A stretch of 8,011 nucleotides of DNA from JAERML01 sp035687895 (GTDB lineage Bacteria; Bacteroidota; Ignavibacteria; UBA10030; UBA6906). The position numbers and the translations under genes were made by a program. The stretch spans positions 1-8,011 of the forward strand of contig DASRUE010000066.1 of assembly GCA_035687895.1 (NCBI GenBank), given 5' to 3'. The notes below the pieces were generated by a model. The model ran no database searches. It saw only the letters and a program-made list of their open reading frames with translations, and was not told the origin of the DNA. This document shows, piece after piece, positions 1-7,653 of this stretch. Numbering within the stretch: the stretch's first letter is position 1; each line of letters opens with the position of its first letter.

Positions 1-36
1 TTGTCGAGAAAACAAGAGGAACGGAAGCACAGATAG
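1..36 (+). CDS. possible 3' tail of an upstream gene (frame uncertain)
   Basis: Frame 1 reads LSRKQEERKHR and then TAG at 34-36. A short, charged, basic tail like this would suit the cytoplasmic end of a membrane protein. Frame 3 is also open from position 3 to a TAG at 72-74, which would overlap the batA start by 14 bases and end in EQAHVGA. I cannot tell which is real from so few codons. In related genomes the genes before batA are usually moxR, a DUF58 protein gene and sometimes a small membrane protein gene, so a tail of one of these is the natural guess, but nothing here identifies it. Confidence 0.3.
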   Translation: MSRKQEERKHR

Positions 37-60
37 TGACACCTCAATTGGAGCAGGCTC

Positions 61-1059
61 ATGTTGGGGCCTAGCGTTGAATTTGCCGATCCCGAGTTCT
101 TGTACGCGCTTGCGCTGATCCCGCTGCTGGTGGTCTGGTACGTCCGCCGCCATCATTTTGTCAGCAGCGACATCCAGTTCTCCACCCTGTTGCCATTCGC
201 AGGTCTCCGGCCAACCATGAAAGAACGATTGCGGCACGTTCCCTTTGCTCTCCGACTTATCGTTCTTGGCCTTGTCATCGTTGCGCTTGCACGGCCGAGG
301 ACGACATCTCACGGAGAGGACGTCTATACGGAGGGGATCGACATTGCGATGGTGATGGATATTTCGGGGAGTATGCTTGCGGAAGATTTTCGCCCCAACC
401 GGATCGAGGCAGCAAAGCAAGTGGCGCAAGAGTTCATCGACGGCCGTACCAACGACAGGATCGGGCTGGTAGTGTTTGCGGGCCAGAGTTTTACACAGTG
501 TCCCATGACGCTCGACTATCGCGTTCTGAAGAACCTGATCCGACAAGTGAAACCAGGAATTGTGGAAGATGGAACTGCAATCGGCATGGGGATTGCGCAG
601 GGAGTCAACCGGCTGAAGGAAAGTAAAACCAAGAGTAAGGTGATGATCCTGCTGACCGACGGGGTGAACAACAAGGGAGAGATTGACCCGATCACTGCGT
701 CGCAGATCGCGCAGACGTTCGGAATTCGCATCTACACGATCGGCGTTGGGACTATTGGTGAGGCGCCATACCCCGTGCAAACCCCATTCGGCATCCGCTA
801 CCAGAATGTGCCGGTCGATGTCGATGAGAAGACTCTCCAGAAAATCGCCGAGTTGACGCAGGGGCAGTACTTCAGGGCTACAAACAACAAGAGCCTGAAG
901 CTCATTTATAATGAGATCGACGACATGGAAAAGACGCGCATCGAAGTGAAGGCCTATCGGTCGTACACGGAACTCTTCTATGGCTGGCTTGCGGCTGGAT
1001 TGGTTGCGCTCTTGATCGAGCTTGTCCTCGTGAGTACAGTTTTCCGAAAACTTCCCTGA
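61..1059 (+). CDS. batA: BatA: membrane-anchored von Willebrand factor A protein
   Basis: This is a 332-residue inner-membrane protein of the Bat (aerotolerance) family. Two N-terminal membrane segments lie at about 13-28 and 62-78. A VWA domain follows from about 93 to 290, and a C-terminal membrane helix lies at about 306-325. The MIDAS metal site looks complete: D100-x-S102-x-S104 (DISGS), T172 in DGTAIG and D200 in LLTDG. VWA domains of this type bind protein partners through a coordinated divalent metal. The motif FTQCPMTLDY at 144-153 is typical of BatA. The start ATG has GGAG at 50-53, seven bases upstream. The stop overlaps batB by one base (TGATG). A MoxR-type ATPase is the usual partner and would be encoded upstream of the window. 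Family assignment is secure; the molecular role of Bat proteins is poorly known. Confidence 0.93.
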   Translation: MLGPSVEFADPEFLYALALIPLLVVWYVRRHHFVSSDIQFSTLLPFAGLRPTMKERLRHVPFALRLIVLGLVIVALARPRTTSHGEDVYTEGIDIAMVMDISGSMLAEDFRPNRIEAAKQVAQEFIDGRTNDRIGLVVFAGQSFTQCPMTLDYRVLKNLIRQVKPGIVEDGTAIGMGIAQGVNRLKESKTKSKVMILLTDGVNNKGEIDPITASQIAQTFGIRIYTIGVGTIGEAPYPVQTPFGIRYQNVPVDVDEKTLQKIAELTQGQYFRATNNKSLKLIYNEIDDMEKTRIEVKAYRSYTELFYGWLAAGLVALLIELVLVSTVFRKLP

Positions 1060-2111
1060 TGATCCGTTTCGCACATAGCGAGTATCTCTTCCTCCTGATC
1101 CTTGTACCCGTCGCAGTGGCCGGATATTGGTTTCTCGCACGGGCACGACTGAGGGCACTTCAGCGATTTGGTGGGTTGAATATTCTTGAGAGACTTGCAA
1201 AGTCCGCCAGCCGGACGAAGCGGTTGGTGAAGTTCGGTCTGTTTCTCCTCGCGTTTGTGTTTCTTGTGGTGGGGTTTACCAACCCGCAAATCGGCACACG
1301 GTTGCAGGAAGTCAAGCAGGAAGGAGTTGACCTTTTCATTGCCCTTGACGTGTCGTTGAGTATGAAGGCGGAAGACATCAAACCAAACCGGCTCGAGAAG
1401 GCGAAGTTCGAAATTCGCAATCTGATCGAACGGCTCGGCGGCGACCGTCTGGGTTTGGTCGTGTTTGCCGGAGACGCATTCACTCAGTTTCCGTTGACGA
1501 CAGACTACAGCGCTGCCAACCTGTTCCTTGATGTGGTGGACACAGATGTTGTCCCGACTCCGGGGACATCCATTCAGGCCGCCATCAAGCGGGCGATGGA
1601 TTCGTTTGACTTTGAGGATCCCACGACAAAAGTTCTTGTCATCATTACTGACGGAGAGGAAACAGAGGGAGAGGCGTTCAGTGTGGCAGAAGAAGCGGGC
1701 AAGAAGGGTGTCATTATCTACACCATAGGAATGGGATCGCCAATAGGATCACCGATTCCCGTGTACAATCCTGCGGGGATGCAAGTGGATTTCAAGCGTG
1801 ACCGATCAGGTAGCATTGTGATAACCAAACTGGATGAGACATCGCTTGAGAAGATTGCTGCGGTCGGCAATGGTACATACTACCGTGCCACGAACGCACA
1901 GAACGAGCTGGATGATGTCTACAAGAGCATCAACTCGCTGCAGAAGAGAGAGTTTGGCGTAAAGCAGTTTACCGACTACGAAGACAGGTTTCAATTCTTT
2001 ATTGCTGCCGGAATCATTCTGCTGCTGATTGAGTTGTTGATATCCGAGAAGAAGATTGGGTGGATCGCACGTTGGAACCCATTGAAACGTGAGGAGGGCG
2101 TGAGAACATGA
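1059..2111 (+). CDS. batB: BatB: second membrane-anchored von Willebrand factor A protein
   Basis: This 350-residue protein is a paralogue of BatA with the same plan. Membrane segments lie at about 9-27 and 57-74, the VWA domain at about 90-295, and a C-terminal helix at about 312-328. A basic cytoplasmic tail follows (EKKIGWIARWNPLKREE). The MIDAS residues are D97-x-S99-x-S101 (DVSLS), T170 in PGTSI and D198 in ITDGEE, so metal binding should be intact. FAGDAFTQFPLTTDY at 136-150 marks the BatB type. No clear Shine-Dalgarno precedes the ATG, which shares its A with the batA stop, so translation probably depends on ribosomes finishing batA. The 3' end overlaps batC by four bases (ATGA). BatA and BatB probably form one membrane complex (inference). 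This protein is clearly distinct from BatA in sequence, so the pair is not a recent duplication. Confidence 0.93.
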   Translation: MIRFAHSEYLFLLILVPVAVAGYWFLARARLRALQRFGGLNILERLAKSASRTKRLVKFGLFLLAFVFLVVGFTNPQIGTRLQEVKQEGVDLFIALDVSLSMKAEDIKPNRLEKAKFEIRNLIERLGGDRLGLVVFAGDAFTQFPLTTDYSAANLFLDVVDTDVVPTPGTSIQAAIKRAMDSFDFEDPTTKVLVIITDGEETEGEAFSVAEEAGKKGVIIYTIGMGSPIGSPIPVYNPAGMQVDFKRDRSGSIVITKLDETSLEKIAAVGNGTYYRATNAQNELDDVYKSINSLQKREFGVKQFTDYEDRFQFFIAAGIILLLIELLISEKKIGWIARWNPLKREEGVRT

Positions 2112-2833
2112 AGCATGGGGCAGTGGTTATTGGAATAATGGTCACGCTTGCGGTTGGCGGTATGGCGTGGGGACAGTCGGTCCGGTCGCTCGTGAATGGA
2201 GGGAACGATCTGTACGAAGAAAAGAAGTTTGGCGACGCCGAGGTGAACTACAGAAAGGCCGTCGAAAAAGAGCCGGCGTCCGTGGAGGGACATTTCAATC
2301 TGGGCAATGCGCTCTACAAGCAGGGGAAGACGGATGAGTCGGTGAAAGAGTTTGAGAATGCGATGCTCAAGGCAGAAGAAAAGAACACGCGCGCTGATGC
2401 ACATTACAACATCGGCAACTCCTACCTGAGAGCACAGCAATACAAGGATGCGGTGAAGTCCTACGTGGAGGCCCTGAAACTCAACCCAGACGATATGGAA
2501 GCGAAGTATAACCTCTCGTACGCGTTGGAGAAGCTAAGGCAGCAGCAACAACAGCAGAAGAAGGACGATCAGAATCAGGACAAGAAGAACGACAAGAGCA
2601 AGAACGACCAACAGAAAAACGACCAGCAACAACAGGATCAAGAGAAGCAGAAGCAACAGCAACAAGACCAGCAGCAACAGGCCCAACAACAGCAGAAGCG
2701 GCAGCAGGGAAAGCAAATGTCCAAGGCAGACGCCGAACGGATCCTTGACGTCCTGAAGAACAATGAGAAAGATGTGCAAAAGAAACTACGCGTCCGTCAG
2801 GCAGTGCGGCCTAAAGGGGAGAAGGATTGGTGA
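2108..2833 (+). CDS. batC: BatC: exported TPR protein with Gln-rich tract
   Basis: This 241-residue protein begins with a signal peptide: basic start MKH, hydrophobic core to about 20, and a likely cut near AWG/QS at 22-23. Three TPR-like units follow at about 26-57, 59-92 and 96-129, with typical Asn-x-Gly-Asn-x-x-Tyr signatures (NLGNALY, NIGNSYL). Residues 144-200 are a low-complexity stretch almost wholly of Gln, Lys, Asp and Asn. The last part (about 204-230) has the conserved BatC segment MSKADAERILDVLKNNEK. There is no C-terminal membrane helix, so the mature protein is probably periplasmic. The start has GGAGG at 2093-2097 inside the end of batB. TPRs suggest a protein-binding scaffold role for the Bat complex (inference). 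The stop overlaps the batD start. Confidence 0.9.
   Translation: MKHGAVVIGIMVTLAVGGMAWGQSVRSLVNGGNDLYEEKKFGDAEVNYRKAVEKEPASVEGHFNLGNALYKQGKTDESVKEFENAMLKAEEKNTRADAHYNIGNSYLRAQQYKDAVKSYVEALKLNPDDMEAKYNLSYALEKLRQQQQQQKKDDQNQDKKNDKSKNDQQKNDQQQQDQEKQKQQQQDQQQQAQQQQKRQQGKQMSKADAERILDVLKNNEKDVQKKLRVRQAVRPKGEKDW
2537..2707 (+). repeat. Gln-rich low-complexity tract within batC
   Basis: This is a run of degenerate CAA/CAG codons mixed with AAG, GAC and AAC, encoding residues 144-200 of BatC. The strand is strongly purine- and cytosine-rich with almost no T. Repeats are imperfect rather than an exact tandem array. Such tracts are common in BatC homologues and are prone to length change by slippage. 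The complementary strand is open as an apparent poly-Leu frame, which is a by-product of the codon bias. Confidence 0.8.
2816..2826 (+). promoter_or_regulatory. ribosome binding site that decides the batD start
   Basis: The purine-rich stretch GGGGAGAAGGA ends six bases before the ATG at 2833. Four in-frame starts are possible: TTG 2827, GTG 2830, ATG 2833 and ATG 2836. The spacing favours 2833 or 2836. ATG 2833 also forms the one-base TGATG overlap with the batC stop, the same arrangement as batA/batB. Confidence 0.6.
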
Positions 2834-4662
2834 TGATGCGACTGACAGTGGTTGCTGTGTTACTTCTCGTCCTGACCGCCTCTTTTTCTTTTGGTCAGGA
2901 TGCAGCGTTTGATGCAAGTGTTGACAAGAATCCCGTTGGGATGGGGGATCAATTCACTCTTTCCTTCACTCTCCGTAATGCCGGCATGGGTGGCGGGAAA
3001 AATCTGCAGTTGCCTGATCTGAGCAAATTCCACATCATGTCGGGCCCCAACCAATCATCCAGTATGCAGTTCATCAACGGGGCAGTATCGTCGTCGATTA
3101 CCTATACCTATATCCTCCAACCAAAAGAGATAGGGAAGTTTACTATTGGCGCGACTTCAATTGAGGTTGGCGGGGACGTTTACAAGACTGCCCCATTTAC
3201 GCTGGAGGTGGCCAAGGGATCACCCAGGCCCAAGACGCAAACGAGCGCTCCTGCAGACGTGACCGGGCAGATCGGTGACAATTTGTTCCTGAAAGCTATG
3301 GTTGACAGAACAACTGTTGTGCAGGGAGAACAGATCAATCTCACATTCAAGCTCTACACGCGAGTGTCCATCTCCAACTATGCGGTGGACAAGAATCCGG
3401 CAATGACTGGATTCTGGAGTGAAGAGGTAGAGAACCCAAAGAACATTGCTCTTTCCAATGAAGTGGTGAACGGGAAGCAATTCCGCGTCGGGGTGATTCG
3501 GCGGCTGGCCCTGTTTCCTACGCAATCAGGCATCCTCGAAGTCAGTCCGATGGAAATGCAGACGACGGTCCAGATCCAATCCCGGTCTGCGGATCCGTTT
3601 GACGCGTTCTTCCGTGACCCATTCGGCCAATCGGTGAATCACACGGTCAAGAGTGAGCCTATCCGCATCAAAGTGCAGCCGCTGCCCCTTGGCGCGCCGC
3701 CAAGCTTCAAGGGGGCCGTGGGGCGATTCACTATGACTACCGCGGTAGACAAGAAAACGACCAAAACGAACGATCCAGTCTCGCTGAAGGTAACAATCTC
3801 GGGAACAGGAAACGTCAAGCTGCTCGAATCGCCGGAAGTGGAACTGCCTTTGGATTTCGAGCAATACACTCCCAAGGTATCCGATGCTATCAACCGGCAG
3901 TCTGACCGCATTTCCGGTTCGAAAACGTTTGAATATCTCCTGATACCGCGATATCCCGGCCAAAAGGTGATCAAGCCGGTGACGTTCTCATTTTTTGACC
4001 TGACCAAACGAGACTATGTTGTACTCCGCTCTCCTCAGATTGAACTGACTGTGGAGCAGGGCCCTGCTTCTGCAGCACCATTTGTCTCGGGTGGTGCGCG
4101 TGAGGATGTACGGTTGCTAAGCCAGGATATCCGTTTCATCAAGGTGGGAACGGCGAGCCTCGCACGACGAGGTGAGTACTTGTATACAAGCGGTACATTC
4201 GTAGTCCTGATGGTGCTCCCGCTGTTCGCTCTCGCAGGAGCGTTTGTTTATGTTCGTCAGCGTCAGGCGGTGATGTTGGATGAGGTCGGGTACCGGAACC
4301 GTCGTGCAATCAAAGTTGCCCAGAAAGGGTTGAGGCAGGCAGAGCACCTGCTGAAGACCACATCCTCCGCTCCATCGGCACAGAAGCTGGCGTTCTATGC
4401 AGAAGCAACACGGGCGCTGTACAAATACCTCGGTGATAAACTGAATATCCAGCAGGCGGAGATGTCCATTGAGGGCGTGATGTCTGAACTGGAGAAGCGA
4501 TCTGTCAACGGAGCTCTTGCCGCCTCCCTGAAGTCACTTCTGGAGTCATGCGAGATGGCCCGCTTCGCACCTGCCAGCCTTTCCATAACAGCTATGCAGC
4601 AGACCTACGACGTGGCCCGGAAACTCATCATTGAACTTGAACGGACCCTAAAGACCAAATGA
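2833..4662 (+). CDS. batD: BatD: large membrane-anchored envelope protein
   Basis: With the ATG at 2833 this is a 609-residue protein. A signal peptide covers about 1-21 (cut near SFG/QD). A long exported region of repeated beta-sandwich character runs to about 450. One membrane helix lies at about 455-475, and a helical cytoplasmic tail completes the protein. Family hallmarks include SGTGNVKLLESPEV near 323-336, FEYLLIPRYPG near 366-376, and YAEATRALYKYLGDKL plus LLESCEMARF in the tail. BatD is thought to be a structural partner of the VWA proteins; no enzymatic motif is visible. Length and architecture are normal for the family. The ATG choice is discussed at the ribosome binding site entry; an in-frame TTG at 2827 would add two residues. 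The 3' end overlaps batE by four bases (ATGA). Confidence 0.92.
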   Translation: MMRLTVVAVLLLVLTASFSFGQDAAFDASVDKNPVGMGDQFTLSFTLRNAGMGGGKNLQLPDLSKFHIMSGPNQSSSMQFINGAVSSSITYTYILQPKEIGKFTIGATSIEVGGDVYKTAPFTLEVAKGSPRPKTQTSAPADVTGQIGDNLFLKAMVDRTTVVQGEQINLTFKLYTRVSISNYAVDKNPAMTGFWSEEVENPKNIALSNEVVNGKQFRVGVIRRLALFPTQSGILEVSPMEMQTTVQIQSRSADPFDAFFRDPFGQSVNHTVKSEPIRIKVQPLPLGAPPSFKGAVGRFTMTTAVDKKTTKTNDPVSLKVTISGTGNVKLLESPEVELPLDFEQYTPKVSDAINRQSDRISGSKTFEYLLIPRYPGQKVIKPVTFSFFDLTKRDYVVLRSPQIELTVEQGPASAAPFVSGGAREDVRLLSQDIRFIKVGTASLARRGEYLYTSGTFVVLMVLPLFALAGAFVYVRQRQAVMLDEVGYRNRRAIKVAQKGLRQAEHLLKTTSSAPSAQKLAFYAEATRALYKYLGDKLNIQQAEMSIEGVMSELEKRSVNGALAASLKSLLESCEMARFAPASLSITAMQQTYDVARKLIIELERTLKTK

Positions 4663-5414
4663 GATTCATTTTTCTTCCCCTGCTTTTCTTTGGTGGAATC
4701 TTTGTAAGCTTTGCACAGAGTCCGGAGGAAGTATTTGCCCGGGCAAACGATCTCTACCAGCAGACTAAGTTTGCAGAGGCTCGGGACTTGTATGAGTCCC
4801 TCATACAGAACGGCTATGGAAGCGGAGAACTCTACTACAATCTGGGAAACGCCTACTACAAGACAGGCAACATTGCCCGCGCTATTCTCAACTACGAGCG
4901 CGCCCTTAAGCAAATGCCGACCGATGACGACCTTCGGCATAACCTGCAACTAGCCAACCTCATGATCACGGATAAGATTGAGCCAACGCCGCGGCTGTTC
5001 ATCTGGGATTACTGGGACGCCATTAAGGCTGGCTTTTCCATCGAAGGAATCACCTGGCTTATATACCTGTTGTTTGTGGCAGTCGTTACGGCGTCGATTG
5101 TGATGATGCTTGCCCGGACGTACCGGGCCCGAAAGTTCGCGTTGTTGGGCGGTGTGGTGAGCGCGTGTCTGATGGTATTCGCGCTGGTGATCTTCGCTGC
5201 GCGCGTATCGGATCTAAAAGGGGAAGACACCGCAATCATCGTTGGCGAAATTGTGACGACAAAGAACTCCCCGGACACGAAGAGCACCGACGCGTTCGTC
5301 CTCCACAGTGGCGTGAAAGTGGAGATCGTCGACCGGTTGAGCGATTGGGTGAAAATTCGACTCGCCGACGGAAAAGTCGGATGGGCGGAGAAAACGGCGA
5401 CTGAGGTCATTTAG
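4659..5414 (+). CDS. batE: BatE: TPR protein with two membrane helices and SH3-like domain
   Basis: This 251-residue protein starts with a signal peptide (about 1-20, cut near SFAQ/SP). Two TPR units follow at about 21-54 and 56-89, including the motif ELYYNLGNAYYKTGNIARA split around residue 66. Two membrane helices lie at about 131-150 and 160-180. A C-terminal bacterial SH3-like domain covers about 190-251, with GVKVEIVDRLSDWVKIRLADG and a closing GWAEK motif. With a signal peptide and two helices, both the TPRs and the SH3-like domain should face the periplasm (inference). SH3-like domains of this kind often bind peptidoglycan or protein ligands. The start lies in the batD stop (ATGA) and lacks a good Shine-Dalgarno, so it is probably translationally coupled. 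It is the last gene of the operon. Confidence 0.9.
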   Translation: MRFIFLPLLFFGGIFVSFAQSPEEVFARANDLYQQTKFAEARDLYESLIQNGYGSGELYYNLGNAYYKTGNIARAILNYERALKQMPTDDDLRHNLQLANLMITDKIEPTPRLFIWDYWDAIKAGFSIEGITWLIYLLFVAVVTASIVMMLARTYRARKFALLGGVVSACLMVFALVIFAARVSDLKGEDTAIIVGEIVTTKNSPDTKSTDAFVLHSGVKVEIVDRLSDWVKIRLADGKVGWAEKTATEVI

Positions 5415-5416
5415 GA

Positions 5417-5451
5417 GGTGGCCGTGGAAGTTCCATATGTGGTTGGCCACC
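5417..5451 (+). terminator. weak hairpin after batE, possible terminator
   Basis: GGTGGCC (5417-5423) pairs with GGCCACC (5445-5451) as a seven-base-pair stem around a 21-base loop. The loop itself contains a small TGGA/TCCA hairpin. Only a poor T-rich stretch (GTTGTTTATTGATT) follows after a few bases, so as an intrinsic terminator it is weak. Its position directly after the last bat gene and before a new promoter supports a role in ending or stabilising the operon transcript. Confidence 0.35.
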
Positions 5452-5464
5452 ATCGGGTTGTTTA

Positions 5465-5493
5465 TTGATTGTCTGACACAAAGGCCGTATATT
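5465..5493 (+). promoter_or_regulatory. predicted sigma70-like promoter for the E1 gene
   Basis: TTGATT at 5465-5470 and TATATT at 5488-5493 are separated by 17 bases, a near-ideal housekeeping promoter. Transcription would begin near 5500, leaving a leader of about 35 bases before the ATG at 5536. The 121-base gap, a sharp contrast with the overlapping bat genes, supports an independent promoter here. No operator repeat is obvious. Confidence 0.5.
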
Positions 5494-5535
5494 TAGGTGC
5501 GTTCATTGAGACTGCGACAATATTGAGGAATACAG

Positions 5536-7629
5536 ATGCCGACAGAACAGACAATTGATTCCCCTTCAGACCTTCAAACCTCCGACCTCCACCTCGACGA
5601 TTTTGGGATTTCAGTTCATCGCAACACGCTCAACCAGTGGTACCGATTGATGCACCTTGGCCGGTTGATCGACCAAAAGGCCGACAACTACGTCAAGCAG
5701 GGGAAGGGCTGGTCGTACCATTCTTCGTTCGTCGGGCACGACGGCATCCAGTTGATCCTTGGATTGTCTTTCCGTCAGAGCAAGGATTTTCTCTTTCCAT
5801 ACTATCGCGATTTATTGACGTGCCTCGCTGCCGGCTTGACTGCAGAAGAGATTGTTATGAACGGCATTTCCAAGGCTGGAGATGTCGGCTCGGGCGGGCG
5901 GCACATGAGTAATCACCTTGCAAAGCCCTCAATCAGGCTGCAGAACGTCTCCTCCGCTACAGCAAACCATGGCCTCCATGCCACGGGGGTCGCCCGTGCA
6001 ATCAAGAAATACGACGGTGACGAGATAGCGTTCGCAAGCTTTGGGGATTCTTCTGCCTCCGAAGGATATGTGTTCGAAGCACTGGCTGGTGCGGCGCGCG
6101 AGAAACTCCCCGTGGTCTTCGTCATCCAGAATAACAAGTACGGCATCTCTGTTCCCATTGCGGAAGGCTCGGTGAATCCGTGTGTGGCCGAGAATTTCTC
6201 CGGCCTTTGGAATCTGAAGATCGTAAAATGCGACGGAACAAATGTGTTCGACTCCTGGCGCGGGATGCAGGCAGCCCTTGACTATATCCGGAGCGGCGAT
6301 GGTCCAGCATTGCTGCACGCCGATTGTGTCCGGATCAATTCCCACAGCAACTCGGACCGTCAGGATCTGTACAGGACGAAGGAAGAAATTGCGAGTGCGC
6401 AACGCCGGGATCCGCTGAAGCGATTCCGCAACTACCTGATCAAAGAAGAGGTTTTTTCCGAGAAGGAACTCCAGGAAATCGAGGCGTCGAATCAACGGGA
6501 GCTCGACGTTGCCTGCGCCAAGGTGGAGGCATCCCCTGATCCCGACCCGCGCACTGCAACACTTCATGTCGTGCCGGATGAGGTTATTCCACCGGACGTT
6601 ACGACCGCTCTGCCAGCGCACCCACAAATGCAGAACCAACTCACGCTCCGTGAGGCAATTAATGAAACATTGAAGGAGGAGTTCCGCAGGAATCCGAATA
6701 CTTTTCTCTGGGGACAGGATGTTGCCTCGAAGGACAAGGGCGGTGTCTTTAACGTCACGAAAGGGATGCAGCAGGAATTCGGCAGCAGACGTGTCTTTAA
6801 CGCCCCGATTGCTGAGGATTTCATTGTCGGGACAGCTAACGGGTTTGCCCGGTACCGGAGCGACATCTGGCTGGCCATTGAAGGAGCTCAATTTGCTGAT
6901 TACTTCTGGCCTGCCATGGAGCAATTGATTGAATGTTCACACGACTACTACAGGACGAACGGCCAATTCGTCCCCAACATTGTGATCCGCCTCGCCTCTG
7001 GCGGGTACATCGGCGGGGGGTTGTATCATTCGCAGAACCTCGAAGCCGTGTTCACATCTTTGCCAGGGCTGCGCGTCGTGGTTCCGGCCTTTGCTGATGA
7101 TGCGGTGGGCTTGCTCCGTGCAGGCATGCGGAACCGGGGCGTGACTCTCTTCCTTGAGCCGAAGTTCCTCTACAACCAGTTCTTTGTAAAGGCACCGAAC
7201 CCTGGAAGCAACTTCTATGTGCCATTCGGGAAAGCACGTGTGCGCCACGCGGGGACTGACCTCTCCATCATTTCATACGGGACAGCTGTTCACTGGTCAC
7301 TCCGCGCCGCTCAAAAACTTGCCGATGAAGGAGTGAGCGTGGAGGTAATTGACCTGCGTTCGCTTGCGCCATGGGACAAGGAAACGGTCATGGTGAGCGT
7401 CAAGAAAACCGGCCGTGCGCTTGTTGTCCATGAAGACAAGCTTACCGGTGGATTCGGCGGTGAGGTCGCAAGCCATATCGCTGAACATGGTTTTAAGTAC
7501 CTGGATGCGCCGGTGTCGCGGGTTGCATCAAAAGATACTCCGGTCCCATTCTCAAGGATTCTTGAGCATGCGATACTGATTCAGGAAGCCGATGTGTACG
7601 AAGCAGCCAGGAAACTAGCGAGTTTTTGA
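5536..7629 (+). CDS. fused alpha/beta E1 component of a 2-oxoacid dehydrogenase (thiamine diphosphate dependent)
   Basis: This 697-residue cytoplasmic enzyme joins E1 alpha (about 25-340) and E1 beta (about 365-695), with a Pro-rich linker near 340-365. E1 decarboxylates a 2-oxoacid on thiamine diphosphate and passes the acyl group to the lipoyl arm of E2. The cofactor motif runs from GDSSASEG at 170-177 to NN at 199-200; the usual third Gly is Ser172. RINSHSNSDRQDLYR at 266-280 matches the alpha active-site loop. In the beta half, FNAPIAED carries the expected catalytic Glu427, and GGGLYHSQ carries His498. GAGGAA at 5525-5530 lies five bases before the ATG. The closest general type is the 2-oxoisovalerate (branched-chain) dehydrogenase, but pyruvate or another 2-oxoacid cannot be excluded. 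E2 and E3 genes are not in this window. Confidence 0.9.
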   Translation: MPTEQTIDSPSDLQTSDLHLDDFGISVHRNTLNQWYRLMHLGRLIDQKADNYVKQGKGWSYHSSFVGHDGIQLILGLSFRQSKDFLFPYYRDLLTCLAAGLTAEEIVMNGISKAGDVGSGGRHMSNHLAKPSIRLQNVSSATANHGLHATGVARAIKKYDGDEIAFASFGDSSASEGYVFEALAGAAREKLPVVFVIQNNKYGISVPIAEGSVNPCVAENFSGLWNLKIVKCDGTNVFDSWRGMQAALDYIRSGDGPALLHADCVRINSHSNSDRQDLYRTKEEIASAQRRDPLKRFRNYLIKEEVFSEKELQEIEASNQRELDVACAKVEASPDPDPRTATLHVVPDEVIPPDVTTALPAHPQMQNQLTLREAINETLKEEFRRNPNTFLWGQDVASKDKGGVFNVTKGMQQEFGSRRVFNAPIAEDFIVGTANGFARYRSDIWLAIEGAQFADYFWPAMEQLIECSHDYYRTNGQFVPNIVIRLASGGYIGGGLYHSQNLEAVFTSLPGLRVVVPAFADDAVGLLRAGMRNRGVTLFLEPKFLYNQFFVKAPNPGSNFYVPFGKARVRHAGTDLSIISYGTAVHWSLRAAQKLADEGVSVEVIDLRSLAPWDKETVMVSVKKTGRALVVHEDKLTGGFGGEVASHIAEHGFKYLDAPVSRVASKDTPVPFSRILEHAILIQEADVYEAARKLASF

Positions 7630-7653
7630 CTTGTCTTGACCGTACAAGAACAG

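Noticed and set aside
1059..2111. batB as a recent tandem duplicate of batA
   Set aside because: The two share architecture and MIDAS residues but differ over most of their sequence, and both types are distinct and conserved in bat operons, so the duplication is ancient.
2534..2779. Long Leu-rich open frame on the minus strand
   Set aside because: It is the reverse reading of the CAA/CAG/AAG-rich batC tract; poly-Leu and Val are exactly what that bias gives, and batC is clearly real.
5929..6924. 331-codon open frame on the minus strand within the E1 gene
   Set aside because: It is opposite a well-supported E1 coding region with catalytic motifs, and its translation shows no recognisable domain.
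7015..7020. Run of six G in the E1 gene as a possible frameshift site
   Set aside because: The frame is intact on both sides and encodes the conserved GGGLYHSQ active-site segment.
7630..7648. Short inverted repeat CTTGT / ACAAG after the E1 stop
   Set aside because: The stem is only five base pairs with a nine-base loop, and the far stronger hairpin at 7654-7680 follows immediately.
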